Shown here one piece after another: positions 32,533 through 41,896 of a stretch of 64,000 nt of DNA. The stretch covers positions 1-64,000 of the forward strand of contig DASZMZ010000066.1 in NCBI GenBank assembly GCA_035551455.1, in the 5' to 3' direction. How positions within the stretch are numbered: the first letter of the stretch is position 1; each line of letters begins with the position of its first letter. This DNA comes from Sulfopaludibacter sp035551455. Its GTDB lineage: Bacteria; Acidobacteriota; Terriglobia; Bryobacterales; Bryobacteraceae. The position numbers and the translations under genes are program-made. The notes below the pieces were generated by a model, which saw only the letters and a program-made list of their open reading frames with translations, was not told where the DNA came from and searched no databases.

Positions 32533-34413
32533 CTACTTGATCTCGAAGTCCAGCCAGTGGGTGAATTCCTTGCCTCCACTGGTGGCGATCACACCGAAGA
32601 GGTAGGTGCCCGGCTCTAGCGCGGCATCCAGTCTGTACAGGCCGGTGATGAGTTCGCCGGACTTCACTTCGCGCTGCCTGCCGGCGTAGATTTCCTGGTC
32701 GCCGCGCATCAATTTCACTCGCGCTTGGATGGGCAACTCCTGCTTCCCCGCCCCGCGCCGAACTTGAAAAGTAAACTTCAGCGCGTCATTGGGCCGGAAC
32801 TGCCGGACCGCCGGATCGCCCTCTTCCACCATGCGATACGATGTCCCCTGGATGAGCTGCGGCGGTCCGCCGCTCCCCGTCCACAGGCTCACTCCGGCGA
32901 TCACCAGTTCTTCCTTTCGCGCATCGGCCACCTCCAGCACTTGCGCCGCCGACCCGATTTCCGACGCGCTGCGCACGGCCGCGCGCACCTGGTAATGACC
33001 GGGCGCCACCACATTGCGCATCACCGCCACCAAGCCGTCGCGCATCACTTCGCGGGCCGTATCGCCGCACACGGTGACAGAGACATGATCGCCCGCAATC
33101 TTTTCCTTACCTTCGGGAGGCGCGTCCAGCGCCACTGCCGCCGTGAGCAGTTCGAGATTGGCCGTGCGGCAGCCATCGGCCTCCTCGCGAAATTCCACGC
33201 CTTTCGAGCGAATGCGCAGCAGCGATTCCACGGTAGCGCCGCCCGAGCCATCGTAGACTACCGACGGCGTGAGTTGCACATCCAGTCCGCCGCTCCGGAA
33301 TGGCGAAAACAGCGCGTCGCGCGTCTGCTCTTCCGGCGTGAGCGTGCGCGCCGTCTCGCCCGCACCCGGCACCGCGAAGAAGCCCTGGCGCGACCGTACG
33401 ACCAGTCCCCGGCGCAGCACTTTCACCTCGAGAGTGTGATACTTCGGGTCGGCGCCCGGCTTCGTCTTGAAGGCATTCGAACCGGGAGACCGTGCCAGCA
33501 GGTAATAACCGCCGGCATCCTCCACGGCGGTCCGGATCTGCCCGGTCATATCGTTGTTATCGCTCTGGAACAAACCGCCCGTGGCTTCCGACAGCAATTG
33601 CAGATACGTCTGGCCCTCGCGGAACGTGCGCATGGCGCGGCCCAACTGTGCGCCGCCCCGTCCACCACCGCGGCCTCCGCGTCCGCCGCCATTGTCGGCG
33701 CCCGGCATCAGTACCGCCAGACGACGGATGTCGATCGTGTCGATGGCCACCGACGCCCGGTTGGCGGCGTCGGAAATCTCGCGCAGATCCTGCAGCAGTT
33801 CGCCCGTCACCAGCCCCGCGTCGATCACGCGCCCGGGACTGATCACCACAATCGACTTGCGTCCCGGAAACCCGGCCAGTGCCTGCGCGGCGCGAATCAG
33901 CACCGGCTTCAGCAGCCGGTCGGCCTGCGGCACCGAAGGCTTCCACGTCATGTGGCGCACCGCCAGACGCAGCAATTCCGGATCGCCGCTGAACTGCTGG
34001 AGCGCGCCCGAACCACCCGATGTGCGGATCAAGGCCACCAGGTCGCCGGGCCGAATCGACTGCTCCACATACTTGCCCAGCGCCTGCTGCAGCGAAAGAA
34101 AATCGGTGACCTTGAGTTCGTTCTCGTCGATTACGATCACCACGGCGCGCCGCACTTCCGAGCGGGCGGGCCGTGGGGCACCGGGTTGCTCCGCGGCCAC
34201 GTAAGAGAAGTGTGTGACGCGCTGCGGCTTGCCGTCCTGCAGCACCTGAAAATCGTCCTTCGTCAAATCGGCGACGTGGCGGCCGTTCGAATCGGTAACC
34301 ACGGCGTCCACCTGGACCAGGTCCACGTCGAACCGCAGCACGATTCCGGGGTCGACAGTCTGCGCCGGCAGACCACACAGAAAAACTACCGCAATGGTCA
34401 GGAAGCGCCGCAT
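32533..34413 (-). CDS. VWFA-related exported acidobacterial protein (TIGR03436 type)
   Basis: A 626-residue protein with a signal peptide (MRRFLTIAVVFLCGLPAQ) and the typical family opening VLRFDVDLVQVDAVVTDSNGRHVADLTKDDFQVLQDGKPQ. A VWA-like domain follows (about 88-310), but its first metal loop reads VIDEN (94-98), not DxSxS, so metal binding is doubtful. A Gly/Arg-Gly tract (NGGGRGGRGGGRGGAQ) interrupts the domain around residue 245. The C-terminal third resembles stacked beta-sandwiches. Function unknown; adhesion or complex assembly is possible. The start overlaps the hpt stop by one base. Confidence 0.88.
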   Translation of the reverse strand: MRRFLTIAVVFLCGLPAQTVDPGIVLRFDVDLVQVDAVVTDSNGRHVADLTKDDFQVLQDGKPQRVTHFSYVAAEQPGAPRPARSEVRRAVVIVIDENELKVTDFLSLQQALGKYVEQSIRPGDLVALIRTSGGSGALQQFSGDPELLRLAVRHMTWKPSVPQADRLLKPVLIRAAQALAGFPGRKSIVVISPGRVIDAGLVTGELLQDLREISDAANRASVAIDTIDIRRLAVLMPGADNGGGRGGRGGGRGGAQLGRAMRTFREGQTYLQLLSEATGGLFQSDNNDMTGQIRTAVEDAGGYYLLARSPGSNAFKTKPGADPKYHTLEVKVLRRGLVVRSRQGFFAVPGAGETARTLTPEEQTRDALFSPFRSGGLDVQLTPSVVYDGSGGATVESLLRIRSKGVEFREEADGCRTANLELLTAAVALDAPPEGKEKIAGDHVSVTVCGDTAREVMRDGLVAVMRNVVAPGHYQVRAAVRSASEIGSAAQVLEVADARKEELVIAGVSLWTGSGGPPQLIQGTSYRMVEEGDPAVRQFRPNDALKFTFQVRRGAGKQELPIQARVKLMRGDQEIYAGRQREVKSGELITGLYRLDAALEPGTYLFGVIATSGGKEFTHWLDFEIK

Positions 34414-34946
34414 CAGGCCGGGTCGTCGTCCAGCACGCAGATCTGATCCAGATTGCGATATTTTTCGGCGTAATCCAGACCGTAGCCCACTACAAAGCGA
34501 TCGGCAATCACGAAGCCCACATAGCTGGCATGCACCGGACGGAGGCGCCGCTCGGGCTTGTCCAGGAGCGCGGCGATGCGGATGGATTTCGGCCGACGCT
34601 GCTCCAGCAGATGCATCAAATAGTTCAGCGTCACGCCGCTATCCACGATATCTTCGACAATCAACACGTCGGCGTTTTCGAGCGAGATGTCCAGGTCCTT
34701 GGTTACCTTCACTTCGCCGGAACTCGTCTTGCCTTTGCCGTAGGTGGAGATGCCCATGAAGTCCACAAAGACGTCGCGCTTCATGGCCCGCGCCAGGTCC
34801 GTCAGGAAGAAGCAGGCGCCCTTCAGGATGCAGACCAGGTGGAGGTTGCCAGTTGGATAATCGGCTGAAATCTGTTCGCCCAATTCGCGGATGCGGGCCT
34901 GAATCTGCTCGGCGGAGATCAGGACCTTCAGGGTGGGGTCGGTCAT
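34413..34946 (-). CDS. hpt: Hypoxanthine phosphoribosyltransferase
   Basis: A 177-residue purine-salvage enzyme joining hypoxanthine or guanine to PRPP. The PRPP loop is VLIVEDIVDSGVTLNYL (EDIVDSGVT at 98-106); also typical are LVCILKGACFFLTDLARAM, FMGISTYGKGKTSSGEV and the C-terminal RPVHASYVGFVIADRFVVGYGLDYAEKYRNL with ICVLD. Length is normal. It is divergent from metX with about 50 bp between the starts, and is followed by the VWFA gene with a 1-bp overlap. Confidence 0.96.
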   Translation of the reverse strand: MTDPTLKVLISAEQIQARIRELGEQISADYPTGNLHLVCILKGACFFLTDLARAMKRDVFVDFMGISTYGKGKTSSGEVKVTKDLDISLENADVLIVEDIVDSGVTLNYLMHLLEQRRPKSIRIAALLDKPERRLRPVHASYVGFVIADRFVVGYGLDYAEKYRNLDQICVLDDDPA

Positions 34947-34998
34947 GAGTTTCTATTATGGCCCAATCGTCACCTGCTATCATAAAAATCTCCCCGCA

Positions 34999-36105
34999 AT
35001 GATCGTTGAGGCCAACAGTGTCGGGTTCGAATCCATCTCTCTCGATAGCGGCGCCTCTCTCGCGCCCATCGAAGTTGCTTACGAAACCTACGGCGAATTG
35101 AACGCCGCCAAGACCAACGCCATCCTGGTGCTGCACGCCTTTTCGGGCGATGCGCACGCCGCCGGGATCAGCCACGAAACCGGCAAACCGGGATGGTGGG
35201 ACAACATGATCGGGCCGGGCAAGGCCTTCGATACCAATCGCTATTTCGTCATCTGCACCAACGTCCTGGGCGGCTGCCGGGGCACCACGGGACCCGCTTC
35301 CGCCAATCCGGCCACCGGCTGCCCGTACGGCATGACGTTCCCCGTCATCACCATCGGCGATATGGTGAGGGCGCAGAAAATGCTGATCGACTGGTTCGGC
35401 ATTCCGCGCCTGCTGGCGGTGAGCGGCGGCTCCATGGGCGGCATGCAGGCTCTGGAATGGGCGGTGGCCTTCCCCGACTCGGTAGTTTCCGCCATCCCCA
35501 TCGCGACCACCACACGCCATAGCGCCCAGCAGATCGCCTTCAACGAGGTGGGCCGCCAGGCGATCATGGCGGACCCGGATTGGAACGAAGGCAACTATTA
35601 CGGCAACGCACTACCAGCGCGCGGACTGGCCGTGGCTCGCATGGTGGGCCACATCACCTACATGAGCGACGATTCGATGCGCGAGAAGTTCGGACGCAGG
35701 CTGCGGGGCAAGGAAAACTTCAGCTTCGGCTTCGACGTGGATTTCGAAGTGGAGAGCTACCTGCGCTATCGCGGCAGCCAGTTCGTGGGCCGCTTCGACG
35801 CCAATTCGTACCTCTACATCACTAAGGCCATGGACTACTTCGACCTCACCACCGGACGAGGCACCCTGGCGACAGCCCTGGAGCACACCCGTGCGCGCTT
35901 TCTGGTGATCAGCTTCAGTTCCGACTGGCTCTACCCGAGCTACCAGTCGCAGGAAATGGTGCGCGCCCTGCGCTCGCGCAACTGCGACGTGGCTTACGTG
36001 GAGTTGCAATCGAATTACGGCCACGATTCCTTCCTGGTGGATGTGGCCGAACAGACCGATCTGGTTCGCGGCTTCCTTTCCAGCACCTTCGAGAAGGTGA
36101 AATGA
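34999..36105 (+). CDS. metX: Homoserine O-acetyltransferase
   Basis: A 368-residue alpha/beta-hydrolase-fold enzyme that acylates homoserine in methionine synthesis; acetyl or succinyl donor cannot be separated by eye. The likely triad is S145 (SGGSMGG), D309 (SSDWLYP) and H342 (YGHDSFL). The opening GAFAPIEVAYETYGELN-like (SLAPIEVAYETYGELN) and LHAFSGDAHAAG are typical. The start at 34999 (MIVEAN) was preferred because the longer frame overlaps the divergent hpt. It overlaps metW by 4 bp, the usual metX-metW coupling. Confidence 0.93.
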   Translation: MIVEANSVGFESISLDSGASLAPIEVAYETYGELNAAKTNAILVLHAFSGDAHAAGISHETGKPGWWDNMIGPGKAFDTNRYFVICTNVLGGCRGTTGPASANPATGCPYGMTFPVITIGDMVRAQKMLIDWFGIPRLLAVSGGSMGGMQALEWAVAFPDSVVSAIPIATTTRHSAQQIAFNEVGRQAIMADPDWNEGNYYGNALPARGLAVARMVGHITYMSDDSMREKFGRRLRGKENFSFGFDVDFEVESYLRYRGSQFVGRFDANSYLYITKAMDYFDLTTGRGTLATALEHTRARFLVISFSSDWLYPSYQSQEMVRALRSRNCDVAYVELQSNYGHDSFLVDVAEQTDLVRGFLSSTFEKVK

Positions 36106-36719
36106 GCGACCAGGATTTCGTTTCCGAGCAATTGGGCCGCAGCGATTACGCCATCATCGGCGACATTGTCGAACCCGGCTCCAAGGTGCTCGACCTGGGC
36201 TGCGGCGAGGGCGAACTGCTCCAGTGGCTGGCGCTGAAAAAGGGCGTAGATGCCCGCGGGGTCGAGATTTCGGGAGCGAAAGTGCAGCGCGCCATCGCAC
36301 GCGGCGTCTCCGTCTTCCAGTGCGATATGGAAGAAGGCCTGGTCGATTTCCCCGACCAGACTTTCGATTACGTGATTCTCAGTCAGACCTTGCAGGAGAC
36401 GCTGCGTCCTCGCGAAGTGCTCCGCCAGATGCTGCGCGTGGGACGCCGCGCCATCGTCGCATTCCCCAATTTCGGCCACTGGCGCGTACGCACCTACATG
36501 CTCCGCCGCGGCCGCGCCCCGCGCACCAAACTCTTCCCCTACGAGTGGTACGAATCGCCCAACATCCATTTCCTGACCGTGGACGATTTCGAGGACCTCG
36601 CCGCCAAAGACGGCCTCACCATCGAGCGGCGCTACTTCCTTTCGGGCGCAAACAAAGTGACGTTCCTCCCCAATCTGTTCGCCGAAGTCGCCGTCTACCT
36701 GGTATCGCAACCCCGTTGA
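36102..36719 (+). CDS. metW: Methionine biosynthesis protein MetW
   Basis: A 205-residue AdoMet-dependent methyltransferase-fold protein. Motif I is VLDLGCGEGELL (29-40), followed by GVEISGAKVQRAIARG, FDYVILSQTLQE and RRAIVAFPNFGHWRVR, all typical of MetW. It always accompanies metX and is thought to activate it. The start overlaps metX by 4 bp. The final part (YEWYESPNIHFLTVDDFEDL) matches the family length. Confidence 0.93.
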   Translation: MSDQDFVSEQLGRSDYAIIGDIVEPGSKVLDLGCGEGELLQWLALKKGVDARGVEISGAKVQRAIARGVSVFQCDMEEGLVDFPDQTFDYVILSQTLQETLRPREVLRQMLRVGRRAIVAFPNFGHWRVRTYMLRRGRAPRTKLFPYEWYESPNIHFLTVDDFEDLAAKDGLTIERRYFLSGANKVTFLPNLFAEVAVYLVSQPR

Positions 36720-36751
36720 CCGTCCAGACAGGGCAGACGCTTTCGCCTCTA

Positions 36752-38110
36752 CTACCCTTCCAGCAGCCCCATCCGTGCGAACCATGCTAAAGCCTCCGAC
36801 TCCGCCACCGCGCGCGTCCCATCCAGTTGCAGCAGCAGCCCGACGTCGGCGTCCTCCAGTTGCACCGGCATGTGACAGGCATTCGTCACCAGGCTGCCCC
36901 GCTCGGCCTGCCAGCGCGCCAGGTGCGACGCACAAGGCCGCGGCGTCACCGTCTCTTCACACGGAAAATCGTGGACGTGAAAGCTGGCAAAGCCGCTGCG
37001 CACCAGCGCGAATAGGATTTCCTCCAGCCCTTCTCCGCCGTATGGCGCCAGATCGTCGAATGAAAGCGGCAGCGGATACGCATCGCCCAATGCCGACACG
37101 ATAGCCTCCAGTTCCACGTGGCCCGGCGCGACGCGGACTCCGTTCAGCCCCTCGATCTCGCCGTTCTTGGCCCGACGCGACGGCGCCGCGAAGAGAAATT
37201 CCCGCATGCGCTCCGGACCGGGATTGCGGTCGAGAGCCACGTCCGCGCGGCATAACAGCGACTCACGGAAACGGCGGCAGCGCAGGAAATCCAGATACTG
37301 CTCGCATTCCAATGGGTCCTCGGGAGCCTCACCCGACGATCGCCACGGGTCGAACATCACACGCGAATCGGCGTCGCCCAAATACTGAAGACCGTGCCCG
37401 GCGGCCTGCGCGGCGAATTCGTGGAAGTACATCGGCTGATTCACGGGCGCCAGATCGTCGTGCCAAAAGGACCCGGCATCCTTTTCCAGCAGGATGGTGG
37501 CCTCCTGCTGCAGCAACTCCCTCCAGGCGGGCGGCGCCAGGCGGCCCTCCGCAATGGTGTGCAGAAAGCTGCGAGCCTGTTCGATGCGCTGACGCGGTCC
37601 GGGTGCACGACGCGTCTGGTAGAGCATCATCTCACGCAGCAACTGCCGCATCTGCCGTCCGGGGAAGACGTTGTAGCTGACGAAGGCGATTCCTTGCGGC
37701 GCCAGACGCTCGGCGCAGACTCGCAACAAACCTTCGCGGACGTCCGCCGGCACCCACGAGTACACACCGTGCGCGATCACATAATCGAACGTGCCATATT
37801 CCTCGTCGATGTCCCGCAGATCGGCCGTGACGAGGCGGATATTCGAGAGTTCCAGGTCGCCGGCCATGCGCTGCGCCGCCGCGATGGGACCAGGGGCCAG
37901 ATCGACACCCACGGCAAAACTACCCGGCAGTCCGTACGCCATCGGCACCAGATTGCTGCCATCGCCACAGCCGATCTCGAGCACGCTGCACTCGGCCACC
38001 GGCGCGGGGCGCATACCGAAAAGCCGACCCACCGCTGCCAGCCGGTCCGGATGCGTTTCCATTCGCGGCCGTGTGAGATACGGAACCTCATCGTAGGGAT
38101 TATCGTTCAC
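36752..38110 (-). CDS. Class I methyltransferase with PF10119-type regulatory domain
   Basis: A 452-residue protein. The N-terminal Rossmann methyltransferase has NPYDEVPYLTRPRMETHPDRLA, motif I VLEIGCGDGSNLVPMA (43-58) and FDYVIAHGVYSWVPADVREGLL. The middle part (FVSYNVFPGRQMRQLLREMMLYQT and YFHEFAAQAAGHGLQYLGDAD) is the signature of the methyltransferase regulatory domain. The C-terminal region has a winged-helix-like stretch (about 355-450). The methyl acceptor is unknown; these proteins may modify surface polysaccharides or peptides. It converges on metW with 32 bp between and stands alone. Confidence 0.88.
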   Translation of the reverse strand: MNDNPYDEVPYLTRPRMETHPDRLAAVGRLFGMRPAPVAECSVLEIGCGDGSNLVPMAYGLPGSFAVGVDLAPGPIAAAQRMAGDLELSNIRLVTADLRDIDEEYGTFDYVIAHGVYSWVPADVREGLLRVCAERLAPQGIAFVSYNVFPGRQMRQLLREMMLYQTRRAPGPRQRIEQARSFLHTIAEGRLAPPAWRELLQQEATILLEKDAGSFWHDDLAPVNQPMYFHEFAAQAAGHGLQYLGDADSRVMFDPWRSSGEAPEDPLECEQYLDFLRCRRFRESLLCRADVALDRNPGPERMREFLFAAPSRRAKNGEIEGLNGVRVAPGHVELEAIVSALGDAYPLPLSFDDLAPYGGEGLEEILFALVRSGFASFHVHDFPCEETVTPRPCASHLARWQAERGSLVTNACHMPVQLEDADVGLLLQLDGTRAVAESEALAWFARMGLLEG

Positions 38111-38210
38111 GCTTCATTATGGAACGGCAGAGCCCGGTGCTTTGCCGCACTCACACCGTCGCACGACGGCGTCGAACGTGCTCACTTCAGCGCGACGGGG
38201 AGGTACCGGG

Positions 38211-38648
38211 ATGAAAACGATTGTCGCAATTCTACTTTCATGCGCCGCTCTTTGTTGTGCGCAGGAATCAACAACACCACAGCAGGAGCCGCCGGCCGCA
38301 AACGTAAAACGGCTGCAATCGGTCACCTGGGATCTTGCCACACACAAGCTCATCTGGATCGTCGAAAAAGGCAGCGTGGTGGATGGCGAGTTTGTTCCGC
38401 AAACCAAAGTAAAGTACGAAGTGGCGCCCGACGAGGCCTTCATGGCATACGCCGGCGAGAAGCGGCCTGTTAGCGAAGAGGAAGCCGCCAGCCTGCATCA
38501 CCTGCTGGACACGCTCAGCCTCTATTGCGTGGAGAGCGTGGTTTGGTGGGATCACAGCGGCGAGCCTGCGTCGCCCGAGCCCACACGCACCAAACCTCAG
38601 CCAACGCCGGCCTCGAAGACCGTAAAAGTCGCTGCCAAAATGCAGTAG
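38211..38648 (+). CDS. Small exported protein of unknown function
   Basis: A 145-residue protein with a signal peptide (MKTIVAILLSCAALCCAQ) and a strong GGGGAGG ribosome-binding site just upstream of the ATG at 38211. The body reads VTWDLATHKLIWIVEKGSVVDGEFVP, then a Glu/Asp-rich helix (PVSEEEAASLHHLLDTLSLYCVESVVWWD) and a Pro/Thr/Lys-rich tail. No family is recognised. It is divergent from the methyltransferase and converges on the CYTH gene. Confidence 0.65.
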   Translation: MKTIVAILLSCAALCCAQESTTPQQEPPAANVKRLQSVTWDLATHKLIWIVEKGSVVDGEFVPQTKVKYEVAPDEAFMAYAGEKRPVSEEEAASLHHLLDTLSLYCVESVVWWDHSGEPASPEPTRTKPQPTPASKTVKVAAKMQ

Positions 38649-38652
38649 GCTT

Positions 38653-39210
38653 TCAAAACACCATAAAGCCCGGCGTGACGCCGCGCCGCTTGCACCACTC
38701 CAGATACAAACTGGCGTAACTGGCAACGATGTAGTCGCTCTCCGCGAAACCCAGCTTGCGGGCCATGCGATCGATCCAGCGGGGACTGCCCTCCAGTTCG
38801 ATATAAACGCCGATGGGAGTTTCGTCGAGCGTGGCGACTCCCGAGCCGCCGGCGGCGCGATACTCGGCGCGATACTTCTCATAGCGGAACGACGGCAGAA
38901 AGCCGAGCCTGTCCAGAATTTGCGACACGGTGCGCGCGCTGGCAATCTCGGTCTCCAGCTCTTCCCTGCTCTTGTGCTTCCCCGCGATGGGCACGCCCTT
39001 GAAGGTCAGCGTGGCGTGGCTGCCGGCTTCTCGCACCCGCACCATCGTGCGATTCTTACGCAGTGTGCCGCCGGCGGTGTCGAACACCACGTTGGATTCG
39101 AACACGCGGCGGCGGAACACGCGGAATCCGGCGGCGCGCAGCAGACGCCGGGCGGTTTGCACATTGGCCACCGCCAGCTTGATCTCGGTTTCGTGCGTAC
39201 CTTTTTTCAT
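38653..39210 (-). CDS. CYTH domain protein (class IV adenylate cyclase / triphosphatase fold)
   Basis: A 185-residue tunnel-fold protein. The signature ExExK is E7-T-E9-I-K11, followed by paired basic residues in alternating strands (FRRRVFESNVVFDT, RTMVRVREAG, ATLTFKGVP, KHKSREELETEI, YEKYRAEYR) and ATLDETPIGVYIELEG at the end. Such proteins hydrolyse triphosphates (thiamine triphosphate, tripolyphosphate) or, in CyaB, make cAMP; the sequence cannot decide which. It overlaps the DUF2203 stop by one base and is third in the ispG operon. Confidence 0.88.
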   Translation of the reverse strand: MKKGTHETEIKLAVANVQTARRLLRAAGFRVFRRRVFESNVVFDTAGGTLRKNRTMVRVREAGSHATLTFKGVPIAGKHKSREELETEIASARTVSQILDRLGFLPSFRYEKYRAEYRAAGGSGVATLDETPIGVYIELEGSPRWIDRMARKLGFAESDYIVASYASLYLEWCKRRGVTPGFMVF

Positions 39211-39650
39211 CAGTGCGCCGCATCGCCGCGATGATGATCGCGGAAATCCTGATCGATGGCCTTGCGGCCTCGAAAGCCCTCATCCACGCCGTGCCAGAAT
39301 GCGATGGACGGCTCATCCAGCTTCCAGCAAAGATAAACCTCCACGCCTCGAAATAGCGTGGGGAAATCGATCAGGCCGGTGTCGAGGTCCTTCACCACGC
39401 AGCCGATTTCCTGCACGCCTTCGATCGCATCGCGTAATGCAACGGCGGCCGTCTCGCGGCGATTGCGCGCGTCCAGCGCTTTCTCGCGGTCCACGGCAAT
39501 CCCGCCCATCAGCATAATGCGCTCGCTGAGTTCATCGATGACGCGCTCCGCTTCTTCGTAATCGGCTTTGGCGGCGATCGCGCTGCGCAACAGCGCGTCC
39601 ACCTGCGGAATCAAATTCTGTGCTTCAGTGAGAGTGAACCGTTTCGGCAT
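39210..39650 (-). CDS. DUF2203 family protein
   Basis: A 146-residue protein with the DUF2203 pattern: MPKRFTLTEAQNLIPQVDALL start, a coiled-coil middle, EIGCVVKDLDTGLIDFPTLFRGVEVYLCWKLDEPSIAFWHGVDEGFRGRK with the conserved G-L-I-D-F-P and W-H-G. Function unknown; wide occurrence suggests a housekeeping role. The start overlaps the ispG end by 26 bp, so translation is probably coupled. Confidence 0.9.
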   Translation of the reverse strand: MPKRFTLTEAQNLIPQVDALLRSAIAAKADYEEAERVIDELSERIMLMGGIAVDREKALDARNRRETAAVALRDAIEGVQEIGCVVKDLDTGLIDFPTLFRGVEVYLCWKLDEPSIAFWHGVDEGFRGRKAIDQDFRDHHRGDAAH

Positions 39651-40866
39651 CGGTTGCGTAATGCGAAGCTACGTAGCTATTGAGAATCTCAATAAATTCC
39701 GCCACGATGCGATCGCCCTTTAACGTGCACATCAGACGGCCGTCTACAAACACGGGCGCCTTCGGTTCTTCGAATGTCCCAGGCAGCGAGATGCCGATAT
39801 TGGAGTGTTTGGATTCCCCAGGACCGTTCACCACACAGCCCATCACCGCCACGGTCATGGTCTCGACGCCCGGATGTCCGGCTTTCCACTTCGGCATCTG
39901 CGTGCGCAGGTAGGTCTGGATCTCGTCCGCCATCTCCTGGAAAAACGTACTGGTGGTGCGTCCGCATCCCGGGCAGGCGGTCACCTGCGGCGTGAAACTG
40001 CGAATCCCCAGCGACTGCAAAATCTGCTGCGAGACTACCACCTCTTCGGTGCGATCGCCATTCGGCAGGGGCGTCAACGACGTGCGGATCGTGTCGCCGA
40101 TACCGTCCTGCAATACCGGCGCGAGAGCGGCGGTGGTTGCCACGATGCCCTTGCTGCCCATGCCCGCCTCGGTCAGTCCGAGATGCAGCGGATAATCGCA
40201 AACGGCGGCCAGTGCATGGTAGACGTCGATCAGGTCCTGCACACCGCTCACTTTGGCGCTGAGGATAATCTTGTCGTGCCCCAGCCCGTGCCGTTCGGCG
40301 GACTCCGCGGAGGAGACGGCGCTCGCCACCATGGCATCCAGCGTAACGTCGCGGGCGGTCTTCGGCTCCGGCAGCCGTGAATTCTCGTCCATCATGCGAG
40401 TCAGCAGGGCCGAATCCAGCGAGCCCCAGTTGACGCCGATGCGGACGGGCTTGTTATTCTCCGCGGCCACATCGATCATGATCTTGAAGTTATCGTCGTT
40501 CTTCCGCCCGATGTCGGAATTACCCGGATTGATGCGGTACTTGGACAGCGTGCGCGCACAATCGGGATACTTCTTGAGAAGAATGTGGCCGTTGTAATGG
40601 AAGTCGCCGATGATCGGCACCCGCACTCCGAACTTCTCGCAAGTGTCGACAATCTTCGGAACCGCGGCGGCGGCGGCTTCGGTATTCACCGTCACGCGCA
40701 CCAATTCCGAGCCGGCTCGCGCCAGCGCCATCACCTGGTTCACGGTGGAAGCGACATCCGCGGTATCGGTGTTGGTCATCGATTGGACCACAATCGGATG
40801 ATTGCCCCCCACCTTCACACCTCCCACGTCAACCACAACCGCCTGGCGGCGGGTTTTTACAGCCAT
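39625..40866 (-). CDS. ispG: 4-hydroxy-3-methylbut-2-en-1-yl diphosphate synthase
   Basis: A 413-residue iron-sulfur enzyme of the MEP isoprenoid pathway that reduces ME-cPP to HMBPP. The 4Fe-4S ligands are C298 and C301 (TACPGCGRTTSTFF) and C344 (GCVVNGPGESKHSNIGISLPG). The TIM-barrel part shows GGNHPIVVQSMTNTDTADV, PIIGDFHYNGHILL, RINPGNSDIGRK and PLHLGLTEAGMGSKG. Length is that of the short bacterial form. It heads an operon with DUF2203 and CYTH genes. Confidence 0.97.
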   Translation of the reverse strand: MAVKTRRQAVVVDVGGVKVGGNHPIVVQSMTNTDTADVASTVNQVMALARAGSELVRVTVNTEAAAAAVPKIVDTCEKFGVRVPIIGDFHYNGHILLKKYPDCARTLSKYRINPGNSDIGRKNDDNFKIMIDVAAENNKPVRIGVNWGSLDSALLTRMMDENSRLPEPKTARDVTLDAMVASAVSSAESAERHGLGHDKIILSAKVSGVQDLIDVYHALAAVCDYPLHLGLTEAGMGSKGIVATTAALAPVLQDGIGDTIRTSLTPLPNGDRTEEVVVSQQILQSLGIRSFTPQVTACPGCGRTTSTFFQEMADEIQTYLRTQMPKWKAGHPGVETMTVAVMGCVVNGPGESKHSNIGISLPGTFEEPKAPVFVDGRLMCTLKGDRIVAEFIEILNSYVASHYATDAETVHSH

Positions 40867-40950
40867 GCATCTCCTTTCAGGTAGAACCCTTTAATTTTAA
40901 CATTCCAAACGTCATACCCCGGGTGTAGAGTATTCCAGAAGGGGGTGAGC

Positions 40951-41892
40951 ATGAGGCGAGTCCGCGCTGCGTTACTTCTCTGCTTTACCGCAATGGCAGC
41001 CCTGGCGTTGTTTGTTTCCCGCTCCGACGCCAATCCGGAGACCATCCGTCTGGTCGCGCCCGGCATCTGGTTCCGCGAAGGCGACATGGAGCAGGGCCAC
41101 TCCAACAACGTCATCATCGAAATGAAGGACTACATGATTGTGGTGGACGCCAATTACCCCAGCGGCGCCCGCGCGGCCATGGAAGACGTCAAACGAGTCT
41201 CCAAAAAGCCCGTCAAGTATGTCTTCGACACTCATCATCACGGCGATCACCTTTATGGGAATGCGCTGTGGACGCAGGCTGGAGCCACCACGCTCGCCTT
41301 CAAAGAAGTGGGCGAAGAGATGAAGAAATTCGAGCCGGCACGCTGGCTGGCCGAAGCCAAAACGCGGCCCGACGTCGCAGCCCTCAAGCGCGACGCTCCC
41401 GAACCTCCCCAACAGGACATCAATGAGTCCCTGCACGTGGTCAACGATGGCTCACGACGCGTGGAGTTCCGCTACTTCGGCTGGGCCCACACGCGCGGCG
41501 ATGGCTTCGTCTACCTGCCCAAGGAGCAGGTGCTGTGCACGGGCGACGCCGTGGTCAACGGCCCCTACAACAACACCGCCGACGCCCATATCGGCAACTG
41601 GCCCACCGTGCTCCATGCCATCGAGAAGCTGAAGGTCAAGTTCGTGCTGCCGGGACACGGGGTCTTCGGAGGCCGCGAACTCATTACCGGACAGGGCCAG
41701 TTCTTCACCGAATTGCACAAGGCGGTGCAGGACGGCATTTCGCAAGGTAAGAAGGTGGAGGAACTGCAGGCCTCCATCAAACTCTCCGGCGCCGTAGACG
41801 AGTGGGTGAGCGAGGAATTGCTCAAGCGCCAGATAAAAGACACCTTCGCCGAGATTACCGCCGGAAAACCACGAGGAGAATTGGGACAATAG
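40951..41892 (+). CDS. Exported metallo-beta-lactamase-fold hydrolase
   Basis: A 313-residue protein with a signal peptide (to about residue 28). The metal-binding HxHxDH is H95, H97, D99 and H100 (DTHHHGDHLYGN), with a further histidine in GWAHTRGDGFVY and the aspartate in CTGDAVVNGP; LPGHGVFGG supplies the last ligand. This matches subclass B-type MBL proteins without a chance of telling a beta-lactamase from another hydrolase. The ATG at 40951 has AAGGGGG upstream; GTG at 40945 is an alternative. A membrane protein follows after 4 bp. Confidence 0.9.
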   Translation: MRRVRAALLLCFTAMAALALFVSRSDANPETIRLVAPGIWFREGDMEQGHSNNVIIEMKDYMIVVDANYPSGARAAMEDVKRVSKKPVKYVFDTHHHGDHLYGNALWTQAGATTLAFKEVGEEMKKFEPARWLAEAKTRPDVAALKRDAPEPPQQDINESLHVVNDGSRRVEFRYFGWAHTRGDGFVYLPKEQVLCTGDAVVNGPYNNTADAHIGNWPTVLHAIEKLKVKFVLPGHGVFGGRELITGQGQFFTELHKAVQDGISQGKKVEELQASIKLSGAVDEWVSEELLKRQIKDTFAEITAGKPRGELGQ

Positions 41893-41896
41893 AGGC

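Noticed and set aside
32725..34446. A 573-codon plus-strand frame opposite the VWFA gene
   Set aside because: Antisense shadow with Arg/His-rich composition.
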